Notes: generated from the sequence alone by a model not told the origin. A stretch of 64,000 nucleotides of DNA from Bradyrhizobium rifense (GCF_008123425.1 NZ_VSSS01000033.1:1-64000); one strand, 5' to 3'. Counted from the first letter of the stretch, positions 43,208 through 52,191 are shown. Made by a program: numbers and translations.

Positions 43208-44494
43208 ATGACTCCACCCGCCACCTTTTCCTTCGACACTCCCGGCGATGCCGAACGCGCGGCCGAGCTGCGCCGCGTGAAAGCGCTGGCGACGCTGGTG
43301 CTGGCTTCGACGCTTCTGCTGTTCATCGTCGCGAAGTGGCTGTTGCCCGTGCATCCCGTGTTCGGCTTCATCGCCGCCTTCGCAGAGGCCGCAACCATCG
43401 GCGGGCTCGCCGACTGGTATGCCGTGGTCGCGCTGTTCAAGCGACCGCTGGGCCTGCCGATCCCGCACACTGCGATCATCCAGAGCAACCAGGCCCGCAT
43501 CGCCGACAAGCTCGGCGAGTTCATCCAGGTCCATTTCCTCGAGGCCGGTCCGGTCGAGGCCAAGCTGAACGAAATCGATTTTGGCTCCTTCGTTGCCGAC
43601 TGGCTGCGCGACCGCAAGCGCAGCGATGATCTGGCGCGCTTTGCGCTGCGCCTGCTACCGGAGGCGTTCTCGGCGACGGAAAGCTCCGGCCTGATGACCT
43701 TCATCATCCGCCGCATGTCCTCGCAGCTCCAGGCGATCGATCTTGCGCCGCTCGCCGCCGGCACGCTGCGCGGCTTTGTTGCGGAAGGGCGGCACCAGAT
43801 CCTGTTCGACGATCTCCTGCGCGTAATGCACGAGACGCTGAACCAGAAAGAGACGATGGCGATGATCCGCGAGAAGGTGCGCGCGGAGTTGCCGACCCTG
43901 CTCAAGCTCTACCGCGCCGACAAGTTTCTGGTGAACAAGATCGTGTCGTCGGCAACCGCCTTCTTCAATGAAGTGCGCAGCGATCCCAAGCATCCGTTCC
44001 GCGGCGAGTTCGACCGCATGGTGCTGAGCTTCGTCGACCGGCTCGGCACCGATCAGGCCTATATCGACCGTATCGACGGATTGAAGCGCGATCTGTTGGC
44101 GCGTCCCGAGCTTGCCGATCTCGCCCGCACCGTCTGGGCCAACACGCGCTCCTTCATTGAGCGCAGCGCGTCCGGCGAGACCCAGGTGCTCCAGCATCAT
44201 CTCGCCGGCATGTTCGTGTCGGCAGGCGATGCGCTCGCCGGCGATGCGGAGCTGCGTGGCGAGATCAACAAGGGCCTGGTGACGGTGCTGCGCAGCTTCG
44301 TTGCCGACCAGAAGAGCGGCGTCTCGACATTCATCTCCGACCAGGTCAAGGCGTGGGACATGGCGCAGCTGATTTCGCTGATCGAAATCAACATCGGGCG
44401 CGACCTGCAATACATCCGCTTCAACGGCTCGCTGATCGGTGGCCTCGCCGGCCTCGCGCTCTACTCCGTAGAATTCCTGCTCCGATTGTTGTGA
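43208..44494 (+). CDS. DUF445 family membrane-associated protein
   Basis: A 428-residue protein. The start region has one strong membrane helix (LATLVLASTLLLFIVAKWLL), then the DUF445 hallmark FGFIAAFAEAATIGGLADWYAVVALFKRPLGLPIPHTAII. A long charged helical middle region follows, and a final helix FNGSLIGGLAGLALYSVEFLLRLL. The family is widespread and of unknown function, thought to tether large helical domains to the membrane. Start ATG at 43208; a GTG one codon earlier is an alternative. It stands alone. Confidence 0.88.
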   Translation: MTPPATFSFDTPGDAERAAELRRVKALATLVLASTLLLFIVAKWLLPVHPVFGFIAAFAEAATIGGLADWYAVVALFKRPLGLPIPHTAIIQSNQARIADKLGEFIQVHFLEAGPVEAKLNEIDFGSFVADWLRDRKRSDDLARFALRLLPEAFSATESSGLMTFIIRRMSSQLQAIDLAPLAAGTLRGFVAEGRHQILFDDLLRVMHETLNQKETMAMIREKVRAELPTLLKLYRADKFLVNKIVSSATAFFNEVRSDPKHPFRGEFDRMVLSFVDRLGTDQAYIDRIDGLKRDLLARPELADLARTVWANTRSFIERSASGETQVLQHHLAGMFVSAGDALAGDAELRGEINKGLVTVLRSFVADQKSGVSTFISDQVKAWDMAQLISLIEINIGRDLQYIRFNGSLIGGLAGLALYSVEFLLRLL

Positions 44495-44696
44495 CTTTTG
44501 CGTCACGCCCGTTAGCATTAACGCGCGGGCCTATTGTGGCGCAGTGCTGCACCGGGTTGAATGTCGGGAACCGGCCGCCTAGCTGATTCATGTTGCGCTG
44601 CGGAACGTTCAAGAAGCCGGCGTATTGGAATTCATGCCCATTGCCGGCATCGCGGCCGGCGGGCTTTCCAGGAATTCTTGCCAAGGGGACTCATTG

Positions 44697-45467
44697 ATGA
44701 CCGCTACTGCCCAGACGCTGCGTCCGCCGTCCCGTACTCTGATGTTTTTGGAAGGACGCGCGATCCACGAATTCGGCGCATTCCTCGGCGCGCTGCCGCT
44801 GCTGAGCCTCGCGCCGCGCGGCGACGGGCATCCGGTGCTGGTGCTGCCGGGCCTGGTGGCTTCCGATGAGTCCACGCGCGCGCTGCGCACCTTTCTGACC
44901 AGCAAGGGCTATGCGGTGAGCGGTTGGCGCCAGGGCCGCAATTACGGCCTGCGCGAGGGCGTGCAGCACGCGATGGTCGATCTGGTCGAGGAGCTCAGCG
45001 ACAAGCATGGTCGCAAGATCAGCCTGGTCGGCTGGAGCCTGGGCGGTCTCTATGCGCGCCAGCTCGCCAAGATGATGCCCGAGCGCGTGCGCCAGGTGAT
45101 CACGCTCGGCAGCCCCTTTGCCGGCGATCCCCGGTCGACCAATGCCTGGCGCGTCTATGAATGGGCGAGTGGGCGGAAGTCCGACGAGGTCGATCCGCGC
45201 TTCGGCGGCGAGCTCGCCGTGCCGCCGCCGGTGCCGACCACTGCCATTTTCAGCCGCACCGACGGCGTCTGCGCCTGGCAGGGCTGCATGGAAAAGACGG
45301 GTGCGCAGACCGAAAGCATCGAGATCGACAGCAGCCATTGCGGCATGGGTCATCATCCCGCGGCGGTCTATGCGGTGGCCGACCGCCTCGCGCAGAAGGA
45401 AGGCGCGTGGCAGCCGTTCGATCGCGGCGGTTGGCGCAGCCTGGTCTATCCCGACCCGCATCGGTGA
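44697..45467 (+). CDS. alpha/beta hydrolase, lipase-like (paralogue B)
   Basis: A 256-residue hydrolase with LPGLVASDESTRALRTFL, elbow SLVGWSLGGLYARQLAK, candidate acid in FSRTDGVCAWQGC and the histidine in SSHCGMGHHP. It shares order and many residues with the gene at 31255-32055, so the two are paralogues. The ATG at 44697 is preferred because an AGGGG site lies upstream and the homology begins after it. No signal peptide. It is the last gene before a repeat-bearing gap and the paaX gene. Confidence 0.85.
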   Translation: MTATAQTLRPPSRTLMFLEGRAIHEFGAFLGALPLLSLAPRGDGHPVLVLPGLVASDESTRALRTFLTSKGYAVSGWRQGRNYGLREGVQHAMVDLVEELSDKHGRKISLVGWSLGGLYARQLAKMMPERVRQVITLGSPFAGDPRSTNAWRVYEWASGRKSDEVDPRFGGELAVPPPVPTTAIFSRTDGVCAWQGCMEKTGAQTESIEIDSSHCGMGHHPAAVYAVADRLAQKEGAWQPFDRGGWRSLVYPDPHR

Positions 45468-45479
45468 ACTCTTTCTTCG

Positions 45480-45624
45480 CCTCTCCCCGGTTGCGGGGAG
45501 AGGCCGACACGCTCGGCAGCGCAATTGCGCGCCTGAGCGTGGCGGGTGAGGGGCGCTCTCCGCGAGTCCGTCTGGTACCGTCATTGCTGAAGCAGCCCCT
45601 CTCCCCGTAAGAACGGGGCGAGGG
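45480..45624. repeat. intergenic palindromic repeat elements between hydrolase and paaX
   Basis: Two hairpins frame the segment: CCTCTCCCC (45480-45488) with GGGGAGAGG (45495-45503), and a second CTCTCCCCG/CGGGGCGAG type unit at 45598-45624. The second unit recurs in inverted orientation at 63011-63037 with a single base difference. This identifies a dispersed intergenic repeat family. Confidence 0.7.
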
Positions 45625-45698
45625 AGAAGAGACGGCCTCGCGACAGCTGTCGTTTCCGTCCATTGTCGCGCCTGCACCAAACGCGCTATGCCTCGCGC

Positions 45699-46565
45699 AT
45701 GGCGCATCCGCTCTCCCGCATCATCGACCAGCTCAAGCGTGAGCCGTCACGCACGGGCTCCATCGTCATCACCATGTTCGGCGATGCCATCGTGCCGCGC
45801 GGCGGTTCGGTGTGGCTCGGCACGCTGCTGGCGTTCTTCGAGAGCCTGGACATCGATGCCGGCGTGGTGCGGACGGCGATGTCGCGTCTCGCCGCCGATG
45901 GCTGGCTGACGCGCGAAAAGGTCGGCCGCAACAGCTTTTATCGTCTTGCCGAGAAGGGCCGCGAAACGTTCGAGGCGGCGACGCGCCACATCTACGATCC
46001 GCCACCGTCGGACTGGACCGGCCGCTTCGAGCTGCTGCTGATCGGCAACGGCGAGGACCGCGACGCCTCGCGCGAAGCCTTACGCAATGCCGGCTTCGGC
46101 AGCCCGCTGCCGGGCGTCTGGGTCGCTCCGTCAGGTGTTCCGGTGCCGGAGGAAGCCGCGGGCGCCATCCGCCTTGAAGTGTCGGCGGAGGATGACAGCG
46201 GGCGTCGTCTGCTCAGCGCGAGCTGGCCGCTGGAGCGCACCGCCGACGCTTATCTGAAGTTCATGAAGACGTTCGAGCCACTACGTACCGCGCTTGTGCG
46301 CGGCACGGACTTGTCCGAGGCCGACGCCTTCACCGCGCGCATCCTCCTGATCCACTACTACCGCCGCGTTGTGCTGCGCGATCCGCGGCTGCCCGAGAGC
46401 CTGCTGCCGGCGGACTGGCCGGGCAGGGCTGCCCGCGAACTCTGCGCCGAAATCTATCGCGCACTGCTGGCCCCGTCCGAACAATGGCTTGATAGCCATG
46501 GAACCAATGAGAAGGGGCTGCTGCCGCCGGCGCGGAAGCAGCTGGAGCGCAGGTTCAGCGCCTGA
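45699..46565 (+). CDS. paaX: phenylacetate-responsive repressor PaaX family
   Basis: A 288-residue regulator with the PaaX N-terminal winged helix: RTGSIVITMFGDAIVPRGGSVWLGTLLAFFESLDIDAGVVRTAMSRLAADGWLTREKVGRNSFYRL, then the central PaaX domain (WTGRFELLLIGNGEDRDASREALRNAGF) and the C-terminal domain (ILLIHYYRRVVLRDPRLPESLLPADWPG). It is expected to repress the paa genes until phenylacetyl-CoA binds. The gene lies directly upstream of paaA on the same strand with 76 bp between. The ATG at 45699 (MAHPLSRI) is favoured over a start 36 bp earlier. Confidence 0.9.
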   Translation: MAHPLSRIIDQLKREPSRTGSIVITMFGDAIVPRGGSVWLGTLLAFFESLDIDAGVVRTAMSRLAADGWLTREKVGRNSFYRLAEKGRETFEAATRHIYDPPPSDWTGRFELLLIGNGEDRDASREALRNAGFGSPLPGVWVAPSGVPVPEEAAGAIRLEVSAEDDSGRRLLSASWPLERTADAYLKFMKTFEPLRTALVRGTDLSEADAFTARILLIHYYRRVVLRDPRLPESLLPADWPGRAARELCAEIYRALLAPSEQWLDSHGTNEKGLLPPARKQLERRFSA

Positions 46566-46576
46566 TTTTTATGTTA

Positions 46577-46620
46577 CAGAAATATCTTGTATGAACTAAT
46601 TTCTGATATATATTGTCTCC
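46577..46620 (+). promoter_or_regulatory. paaA promoter with inverted repeat (candidate PaaX operator)
   Basis: TTGTAT (46587-46592) and TATATT (46609-46614) are 16 bp apart and form a good sigma-70-type promoter in an unusually AT-rich patch. An inverted repeat CAGAAAT-N15-ATTTCTG (46577-46583 and 46599-46605) brackets the -35 and spacer. PaaX is the obvious candidate to bind it, since its gene ends 12 bp earlier. The binding itself is inference. Confidence 0.6.
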
Positions 46621-46641
46621 CAATCAATCGGGAGGATGCGC

Positions 46642-47634
46642 ATGTACACCCAAGCGCTGAACACGGCCGAGGCGGATGACCGCCACCTCGAGGATGCGGC
46701 GCAGGCCGCGCATTTCCAGGCCCGCATCGATGCCGAAGAGCGCATCGAGCCGAACGACTGGATGCCGGCGGCCTATCGCAAGACGCTCACCCGCCAGATC
46801 TCCCAGCACGCTCATTCTGAAATCGTCGGCATGCTGCCCGAAGGTAACTGGATCACGCGTGCGCCGACCTTGCGCCGCAAGGCCGCGCTGCTCGCCAAGG
46901 TGCAGGACGAGTGCGGTCACGGGCTCTACCTCTATGCCGCGGCCGAGACGCTCGGCACCTCGCGCGAAGAGCTGGTCGACGCGATGCTCGCAGGCAAGGC
47001 CAAATATTCCTCGATCTTCAACTATCCGACGCTGACCTGGGCCGACATTGGCACCATCGGCTGGCTGGTCGATGGTGCCGCGATCATGAACCAGATTCCG
47101 CTGTGCCGCTGCTCCTACGGTCCCTATGCGCGCGCGATGATCCGCGTCTGCAAGGAGGAGTCGTTCCATCAGCGCCAGGGCTACGAGATCATGCTGACGC
47201 TGTGCGGCGGGTCTGATGAGCAGAAGGCGATGGCGCAGGACGCGCTGGACAGGTGGTGGTGGCCGGTGCTGATGATGTTTGGCCCACCCGATGCCACCAG
47301 CCAGCACAGCGACGTCTCGACCAAGTGGAAGATCAAGCGCTTCTCCAATGACGAACTGCGCCAGAAGTTCGTCGATGCCACCGTGCCGCAGGCCCAATAT
47401 CTCGGCCTCACTATCCCCGATCCCGGCATGACTCAGGACGCAGAGGGGCACTGGCGCTACAGCGAGATCGACTGGACCGAATTCAAGCAGGTGCTCGCCG
47501 GCAACGGTCCCTGCAACCGCGATCGCGTCGCTGCGCGCCGCAAAGCGCATGACGATGGCGCCTGGGTGCGTGAGGCGGCAGCCGCCTACGCGGCGAAGCG
47601 CGCACATCGCCAGACCGCACAAGCCGCCGAGTAG
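46642..47634 (+). CDS. paaA: phenylacetyl-CoA epoxidase catalytic subunit A
   Basis: A 330-residue bacterial diiron multicomponent monooxygenase subunit. The family features include WMPAAYRKTLTRQISQHAHSEIVGMLPEGNWITRAP, the diiron-ligand helices around KVQDECGHGLYLYAAAETLG and CKEESFHQRQGYEIM, and FGPPDATSQHS. With PaaC it epoxidises the ring of phenylacetyl-CoA; PaaE supplies electrons. The start is the ATG at 46642: the GGGAGG site at 46630-46635 directly abuts the ATG at 46636, so that earlier codon cannot be used. It is the first gene of paaABCDE. Confidence 0.96.
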   Translation: MYTQALNTAEADDRHLEDAAQAAHFQARIDAEERIEPNDWMPAAYRKTLTRQISQHAHSEIVGMLPEGNWITRAPTLRRKAALLAKVQDECGHGLYLYAAAETLGTSREELVDAMLAGKAKYSSIFNYPTLTWADIGTIGWLVDGAAIMNQIPLCRCSYGPYARAMIRVCKEESFHQRQGYEIMLTLCGGSDEQKAMAQDALDRWWWPVLMMFGPPDATSQHSDVSTKWKIKRFSNDELRQKFVDATVPQAQYLGLTIPDPGMTQDAEGHWRYSEIDWTEFKQVLAGNGPCNRDRVAARRKAHDDGAWVREAAAAYAAKRAHRQTAQAAE

Positions 47635-47643
47635 GAGATTATT

Positions 47644-47931
47644 ATGGCCACGCCGAACACGCCGCTGTGGGAAGTCTTCATTCGCAGCCGAAACGGGCTC
47701 GCGCACAAGCATGTCGGCTCGCTGCATGCGAGCGATGCCACCATGGCACTGCATGCCGCGCGCGATATCTACACCCGCCGCGGCGAGGGCCTGTCGATCT
47801 GGGTTGTGCCGTCGACCGCGATCACCGCAAGCGATCCCGCCGAGAAGGGCATGATGTTCGAACCGGCGGAATCGAAGATCTACCGGCACCCGACGTTTTA
47901 TGAGGTGCCGGAAGAAGTGGGGCACATGTGA
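47644..47931 (+). CDS. paaB: phenylacetyl-CoA epoxidase subunit B
   Basis: A 95-residue PaaB (TPLWEVFIRSRNGLAHKHVGSLHASDATMALHAARDIYTRRGEGLSIWVVPSTAI). This small subunit is required for the epoxidase complex and bridges PaaAC heterodimers. It follows paaA by 9 bp, and its stop overlaps the start of paaC. Confidence 0.96.
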   Translation: MATPNTPLWEVFIRSRNGLAHKHVGSLHASDATMALHAARDIYTRRGEGLSIWVVPSTAITASDPAEKGMMFEPAESKIYRHPTFYEVPEEVGHM

Positions 47932-48707
47932 TGCCCGCCGCCAACATCCAGGTCTCCGAAACGCCGCTGGTGCTCTACGCGCTGCGTCGTGCCGACGATG
48001 CGCTGATCCTCGGCCATAGGCTGTCGGAATGGTGTGGGCACGCGCCGATGATGGAAGAGGATATGGCACTCTCCAACATCGCACTCGACCTCATTGGCCA
48101 GGCGCGCGAGCTCTATACCTACGCCGCCAAGACCGAAGACAAGGACAACGACGAGGACAAGCTCGCTTATCTGCGCGACGTCAGGCAGTACCGCAATCTG
48201 CTGCTGGTCGAGCAGCCCAATGGTGACTTTGCCCAGACCCTGGTGCGGCAGTTCTTCTATTCCGCCTTCGCCGATCTCTATTGGCGCGCGATGATGACCT
48301 CGCGCGACGCGACGCTCGCGGCGATCGCCGCGAAGTCGGAGAAGGAGAGCGCCTATCATCTGCGCCATGCCTCGGAATGGATCATCCGCCTCGGCGACGG
48401 CACGGACGAGAGCCATCAACGGGCGCAGGCCGCGATCGATCACCTCTGGGCCTTCACGGGAGAGATGTTTGCCGTGGACGAAGGCGAACGCGCTCTGATC
48501 CATGCCGGTATCGCCGTTGATCCCGGCACCTTGCGCAGCCGCTGGCTGACGACACTGTCTGATGTCGTTGGTGAAGCGACGCTCCGGCTGCCGCAGAATG
48601 ACTGGATGCAGCAGGGCGGCCGTTCGGGCCGCCACAGCGAGCATCTCGGCCATCTCCTGTCCGAACTGCAATCGATGCAGCGCACTTTTCCGGGGCAGAC
48701 ATGGTGA
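47931..48707 (+). CDS. paaC: phenylacetyl-CoA epoxidase structural subunit C
   Basis: A 258-residue partner of PaaA. It contains LGHRLSEWCGHAPMMEEDMALSNIALDLIGQARELYTYAA and ESAYHLRHASEWIIRLGDGTDESHQRAQ; the subunit has the diiron-protein fold without being catalytic. The ATG at 47931 shares a base with the paaB stop (TGATG); a GTG one codon earlier is possible. Its stop lies inside paaD. Confidence 0.95.
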   Translation: MPAANIQVSETPLVLYALRRADDALILGHRLSEWCGHAPMMEEDMALSNIALDLIGQARELYTYAAKTEDKDNDEDKLAYLRDVRQYRNLLLVEQPNGDFAQTLVRQFFYSAFADLYWRAMMTSRDATLAAIAAKSEKESAYHLRHASEWIIRLGDGTDESHQRAQAAIDHLWAFTGEMFAVDEGERALIHAGIAVDPGTLRSRWLTTLSDVVGEATLRLPQNDWMQQGGRSGRHSEHLGHLLSELQSMQRTFPGQTW

Positions 48708-49204
48708 CGGTGCTGGAGCACGATAGCGAGCTGCGCCAGCGCGCCTGGGATGCCGCGGCAAGCGTTGTCGACCCGGAAATCCCGGTGCTGACCATCGCCG
48801 ATCTCGGTGTGCTCCGCGACGTCGTTCTCGACGGCGACCATGTCGAGGTTGCGATCACGCCCACTTATTCGGGCTGCCCGGCCATGAACATGATCGCGCT
48901 CGAAATCGAGGTCGCGCTGGAGCGCGCAGGCTTCCGCGAGCCAAAAGTGCGCACCGTGCTGTCGCCCGCTTGGACCACGGATTGGATGAGCGAAGAGGGG
49001 CGCCGGAAGCTGCACGCCTACGGCATCGCGCCACCGCAATCCTCACACTCACGTCGCGCGCTGTTCGGCGAACAGGCCGTGACGTGTCCGCAATGCGGCT
49101 CAGGGAATACGGAGGTCTTGTCCGAATTCGGCTCGACCTCCTGCAAAGCGCTTTGGCGCTGCAAGTCCTGCCGCGAACCCTTTGATTATTTCAAGTGTCA
49201 TTGA
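48701..49204 (+). CDS. paaD: phenylacetate degradation protein PaaD (iron-sulfur maturation, MIP18 type)
   Basis: A 167-residue protein with an N-terminal DUF59/MIP18 domain (WDAAASVVDPEIPVLTIADLGVLRDV, YSGCPAMNMIALEIE) and a C-terminal zinc-ribbon-like block CPQCGSGNTEVLSEFGSTSCKALWRCKSC. PaaD is needed for epoxidase activity, probably through assembly of its metal centres. It overlaps the paaC end by 7 nt. Confidence 0.94.
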   Translation: MVTVLEHDSELRQRAWDAAASVVDPEIPVLTIADLGVLRDVVLDGDHVEVAITPTYSGCPAMNMIALEIEVALERAGFREPKVRTVLSPAWTTDWMSEEGRRKLHAYGIAPPQSSHSRRALFGEQAVTCPQCGSGNTEVLSEFGSTSCKALWRCKSCREPFDYFKCH

Positions 49205-49206
49205 CC

Positions 49207-50289
49207 ATGTCAGCAGCCGCACCGCGCTTCCATCGCCTGGCCGTCAACGATCTCCGCCGCGAGGCCTCGGACGCCGTTTCGATGACCTTCGCCATCCCGC
49301 GCGAGCTCGCCGATGACTATGCTTTCAGTCCCGGCCAGTATCTCACGCTCCGCGCCACGCTCGACGGTGAGGAGGTGCGCCGCTCCTATTCGATCTGCTC
49401 AGGCCCCGACGACGGCGAGATCCGCATCGCCGTGAAGAAGGTCGACGGCGGTGCGTTCTCGAGCTGGGCGGCCGACGAGCTGAAGCGCGGCGATGAGCTC
49501 GATGTGATGACGCCGACCGGGCGTTTTGGCGTGGTCCCGCCGGCTGAAGCCGGATGTATCCATGTTGGCTTTGCGGCCGGCTCCGGCATCACGCCGATCC
49601 TGTCGATCGTCAAGGGCGTGCTGTCGCGCGAGCCCGACAGCCGCTTCTTCCTGTTCTACGGCAATCGCGCGACCGACAACATCATGTTCCTCGAGGCGCT
49701 CGAGGAGCTCAAAGACCGCTTCATCGACCGCCTCTCGATCTTCCACGTCATCTCCGGCGAGGAGCAGGACATCCCGATCCTGCACGGCCGGCTCGATGGC
49801 GACAAGGCGAGGGTGCTGCTGCGCTCGCTGGTGCCAGCCGAAAGCGTCGATCACGTCTTTGTCTGCGGGCCGCTTGGCATGAGCGAGGAGATCGAGGCAA
49901 CTTGTCGCGATATCGGCATTGCCGACGATCGCATTCATGTCGAGCGTTTCGTCTCCGAGTTCGGCGGCAAGCCGCGGCCGAAAAAGGCCGTTGCCGCCGA
50001 CGCGCCACCGAAGGCGATTGCCTCCCTGATCATCGACGGTAAGCGCCGCGACGTGCCGGTCGCCGAGGACGAGGCGATCCTCGATGCTGCGCTGCGCGCC
50101 GGCGTCGATCTTCCCTTCGCCTGCAAGGGCGGCATGTGCTCGACCTGCCGCGCAAAACTGGTCGAGGGCGAGGCGCCGATGGACCTCAATTATTCGCTGG
50201 AGCCGTGGGAGCTGAAGGCCGGCTTCGTCCTGACCTGTCAGGCGAAGCCATCGTCGGAGCGGGTCGTTGTCGACTACGACCACGTTTGA
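49207..50289 (+). CDS. paaE: phenylacetyl-CoA epoxidase reductase subunit E
   Basis: A 360-residue ferredoxin-NADP reductase-like protein. The FAD-binding motif RRSYSICSG is near residue 62, the NADPH region FAAGSGITPILSIVKG near 122, and a C-terminal plant-type [2Fe-2S] domain has the ligands CKGGMCSTC and a distal Cys (VLTCQA). It passes NADPH electrons to the PaaAC diiron site. The ATG at 49207 is favoured; upstream in-frame GTG and TTG codons lie within the paaD end. Confidence 0.95.
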   Translation: MSAAAPRFHRLAVNDLRREASDAVSMTFAIPRELADDYAFSPGQYLTLRATLDGEEVRRSYSICSGPDDGEIRIAVKKVDGGAFSSWAADELKRGDELDVMTPTGRFGVVPPAEAGCIHVGFAAGSGITPILSIVKGVLSREPDSRFFLFYGNRATDNIMFLEALEELKDRFIDRLSIFHVISGEEQDIPILHGRLDGDKARVLLRSLVPAESVDHVFVCGPLGMSEEIEATCRDIGIADDRIHVERFVSEFGGKPRPKKAVAADAPPKAIASLIIDGKRRDVPVAEDEAILDAALRAGVDLPFACKGGMCSTCRAKLVEGEAPMDLNYSLEPWELKAGFVLTCQAKPSSERVVVDYDHV

Positions 50290-50344
50290 CAGTGTTGGCC
50301 AACCAGCAGAACATCATGAGCAAGCATTTGGTCGGGAGAAGCGC

Positions 50345-50794
50345 GTGAACGTCAAAGCCGCCCTGTCGCCTGAGGATGTTGCCCGCGCCTGCGCGGATGC
50401 GATGTGGTCGGAGGACGATGCCTCCAAAGGCCTCGGCATGGAGATTGTCGAGGTCGGTCCGGGTTTCGCGACGCTCGCCATGACGGTGCGGCCGGACATG
50501 GTCAACGGCCAGCGCATCGCCCATGGCGGTTTCATCTTCACGCTCGCCGATTCCGCCTTTGCCTTTGCCTGCAACTCGCACAATGACCGTGTCGTGGCTG
50601 CACAGGGCCAGATCACCTTCATCAAGCCCGGCAAGCTCGGCGATCGCCTCGTCGCGAAAGCGCGGGAGGTCACCCGTGGCGGCCGCTCCGGTATCTACGA
50701 CGTGCGCGTCACCGCGGGTGACACTGTCCTCGCTGAATTCCGCGGGCATTCGCGTGTCATTCCCGGCACGTGGCTGCCGGCGCAAGAACAGTAA
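50345..50794 (+). CDS. paaI: hotdog-fold acyl-CoA thioesterase PaaI
   Basis: A 149-residue hotdog-fold protein with MVNGQRIAHGGFIFTLADSAFAFACNSHN, the catalytic HGG and acidic residue pattern of PaaI thioesterases, which release CoA from stalled phenylacetate pathway intermediates. The start is taken as GTG at 50345 following GGGAGAA; the open frame upstream overlaps the paaE end. It lies between paaE and paaK on the same strand. Confidence 0.9.
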   Translation: MNVKAALSPEDVARACADAMWSEDDASKGLGMEIVEVGPGFATLAMTVRPDMVNGQRIAHGGFIFTLADSAFAFACNSHNDRVVAAQGQITFIKPGKLGDRLVAKAREVTRGGRSGIYDVRVTAGDTVLAEFRGHSRVIPGTWLPAQEQ

Positions 50795-50837
50795 GAGATC
50801 AATAGAGAAAAGAACAAATCAATGTGGGGAAACGAGG

Positions 50838-52169
50838 ATGGCTTTGACCAGGCTCAAGGAAGGCGGCCACACCTATAAGGCCGAGCTGGATGCGCATGAG
50901 CGCGCGTCACGCGATGAGATCATGACGCTCCAGACCCAGCGCCTCGCGTGGTCGCTGAAGCACGCCTATGACAACGTCGCGCATTATCGCAAAGCCTTCG
51001 ACAAGGCCGGCGTGCATCCGTCCGACTTTCGCGACCTCTCCGATCTCGCAAGGTTTCCGTTTACGGTGAAGACGGATCTCCGCGACAACTACCCCTTCAA
51101 CATGTTCGCAGTGCCCCGTGAAAAACTGGTACGTGTGCATGCGTCCTCAGGCACGACGGGCAAGCCGATCGTCGTCGGCTACACCCAGCGCGATATCGAG
51201 ACCTGGTCGGAGGTGATGGCGCGCTCGATCCGCGCAGCCGGCGGCCGCACCGGCATGATCATCCACAATGCCTATGGCTATGGCCTGTTCACGGGCGGGT
51301 TGGGTGTGCATTACGGCGCCGAAAGGCTCGGTTGCACGGTGGTGCCGATCTCGGGAGGCATGACCGAGCGGCAGGTGCAGCTCATCAACGACTTCCGGCC
51401 TGATATCATCACGGTGACGCCGAGCTACATGCTGGCGATCCTCGACGAGTTCAAGCGCCAGAAGCTCGATCCGCGCCAGTGCTCGCTCAAGGTCGGCATC
51501 TTTGGTGCCGAGCCCTGGACCAATGCGATGCGCGGCGAAATCGAGGACGCCTTCGACATGGACGCGACCGACATCTACGGCCTCTCCGAGGTGATCGGCC
51601 CCGGCGTCGCGCAGGAATGCATCGAGACCAAGGACGGCCTGCACATCTGGGAAGATCATTTCTATCCCGAGGTGATCGATCCCGTAACCGGCGCGGTGCT
51701 GCCGGACGGCGAGAAGGGCGAACTGGTGTTCACCTCGCTCACCAAGGAAGCCTTCCCGGTGATCCGCTATCGCACCCGCGACCTGACGCGGCTGTTGCCT
51801 GGCACAGCACGGCCGGGCATGCGGCGCATGGAGAAGGTGACGGGCCGCTCGGACGACATGATCATCCTGCGCGGCGTCAACCTGTTCCCGACCCAGATCG
51901 AGGAAGTGCTGCTCGCCACCGACTGGTGCGGCGGTCACTTTATCCTCGAATTGACCCGCGAAGGCCGCATGGACGAGCTGACCATCATCGCCGAGGCGCG
52001 GCCAGAGAGCTGGGATGGCCGCGGGTTGGTCGACCACGCCGATCGGATCTCGACCCATATCAAGAACACGATCGGCATCACCTCAAGGGTGCAGGTCGTC
52101 GCGCCCGCCACGCTGGAGCGCTCGCTCGGCAAGGCCAAGCGCCTCTACGACAAGCGGCCGAAGGATTGA
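50838..52169 (+). CDS. paaK: phenylacetate-CoA ligase
   Basis: A 443-residue adenylate-forming ligase of usual PaaK length. The P-loop VHASSGTTGKPIVVGYT, the motif DIYGLSEVIGPGVAQEC, RYRTRDLTRLLPG and the C-terminal RGVNLFPTQIEEVLL plus LGKAKRLYDKRP are all present. It converts phenylacetate, ATP and CoA to phenylacetyl-CoA, the substrate of PaaABCE. The ATG at 50838 follows AACGAGG; the long open frame upstream is an out-of-frame reading of paaI. It ends the paa run, followed by a hairpin terminator. Confidence 0.95.
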   Translation: MALTRLKEGGHTYKAELDAHERASRDEIMTLQTQRLAWSLKHAYDNVAHYRKAFDKAGVHPSDFRDLSDLARFPFTVKTDLRDNYPFNMFAVPREKLVRVHASSGTTGKPIVVGYTQRDIETWSEVMARSIRAAGGRTGMIIHNAYGYGLFTGGLGVHYGAERLGCTVVPISGGMTERQVQLINDFRPDIITVTPSYMLAILDEFKRQKLDPRQCSLKVGIFGAEPWTNAMRGEIEDAFDMDATDIYGLSEVIGPGVAQECIETKDGLHIWEDHFYPEVIDPVTGAVLPDGEKGELVFTSLTKEAFPVIRYRTRDLTRLLPGTARPGMRRMEKVTGRSDDMIILRGVNLFPTQIEEVLLATDWCGGHFILELTREGRMDELTIIAEARPESWDGRGLVDHADRISTHIKNTIGITSRVQVVAPATLERSLGKAKRLYDKRPKD

Positions 52170-52191
52170 CTTGACCGCCCCCAGAGGCGAC

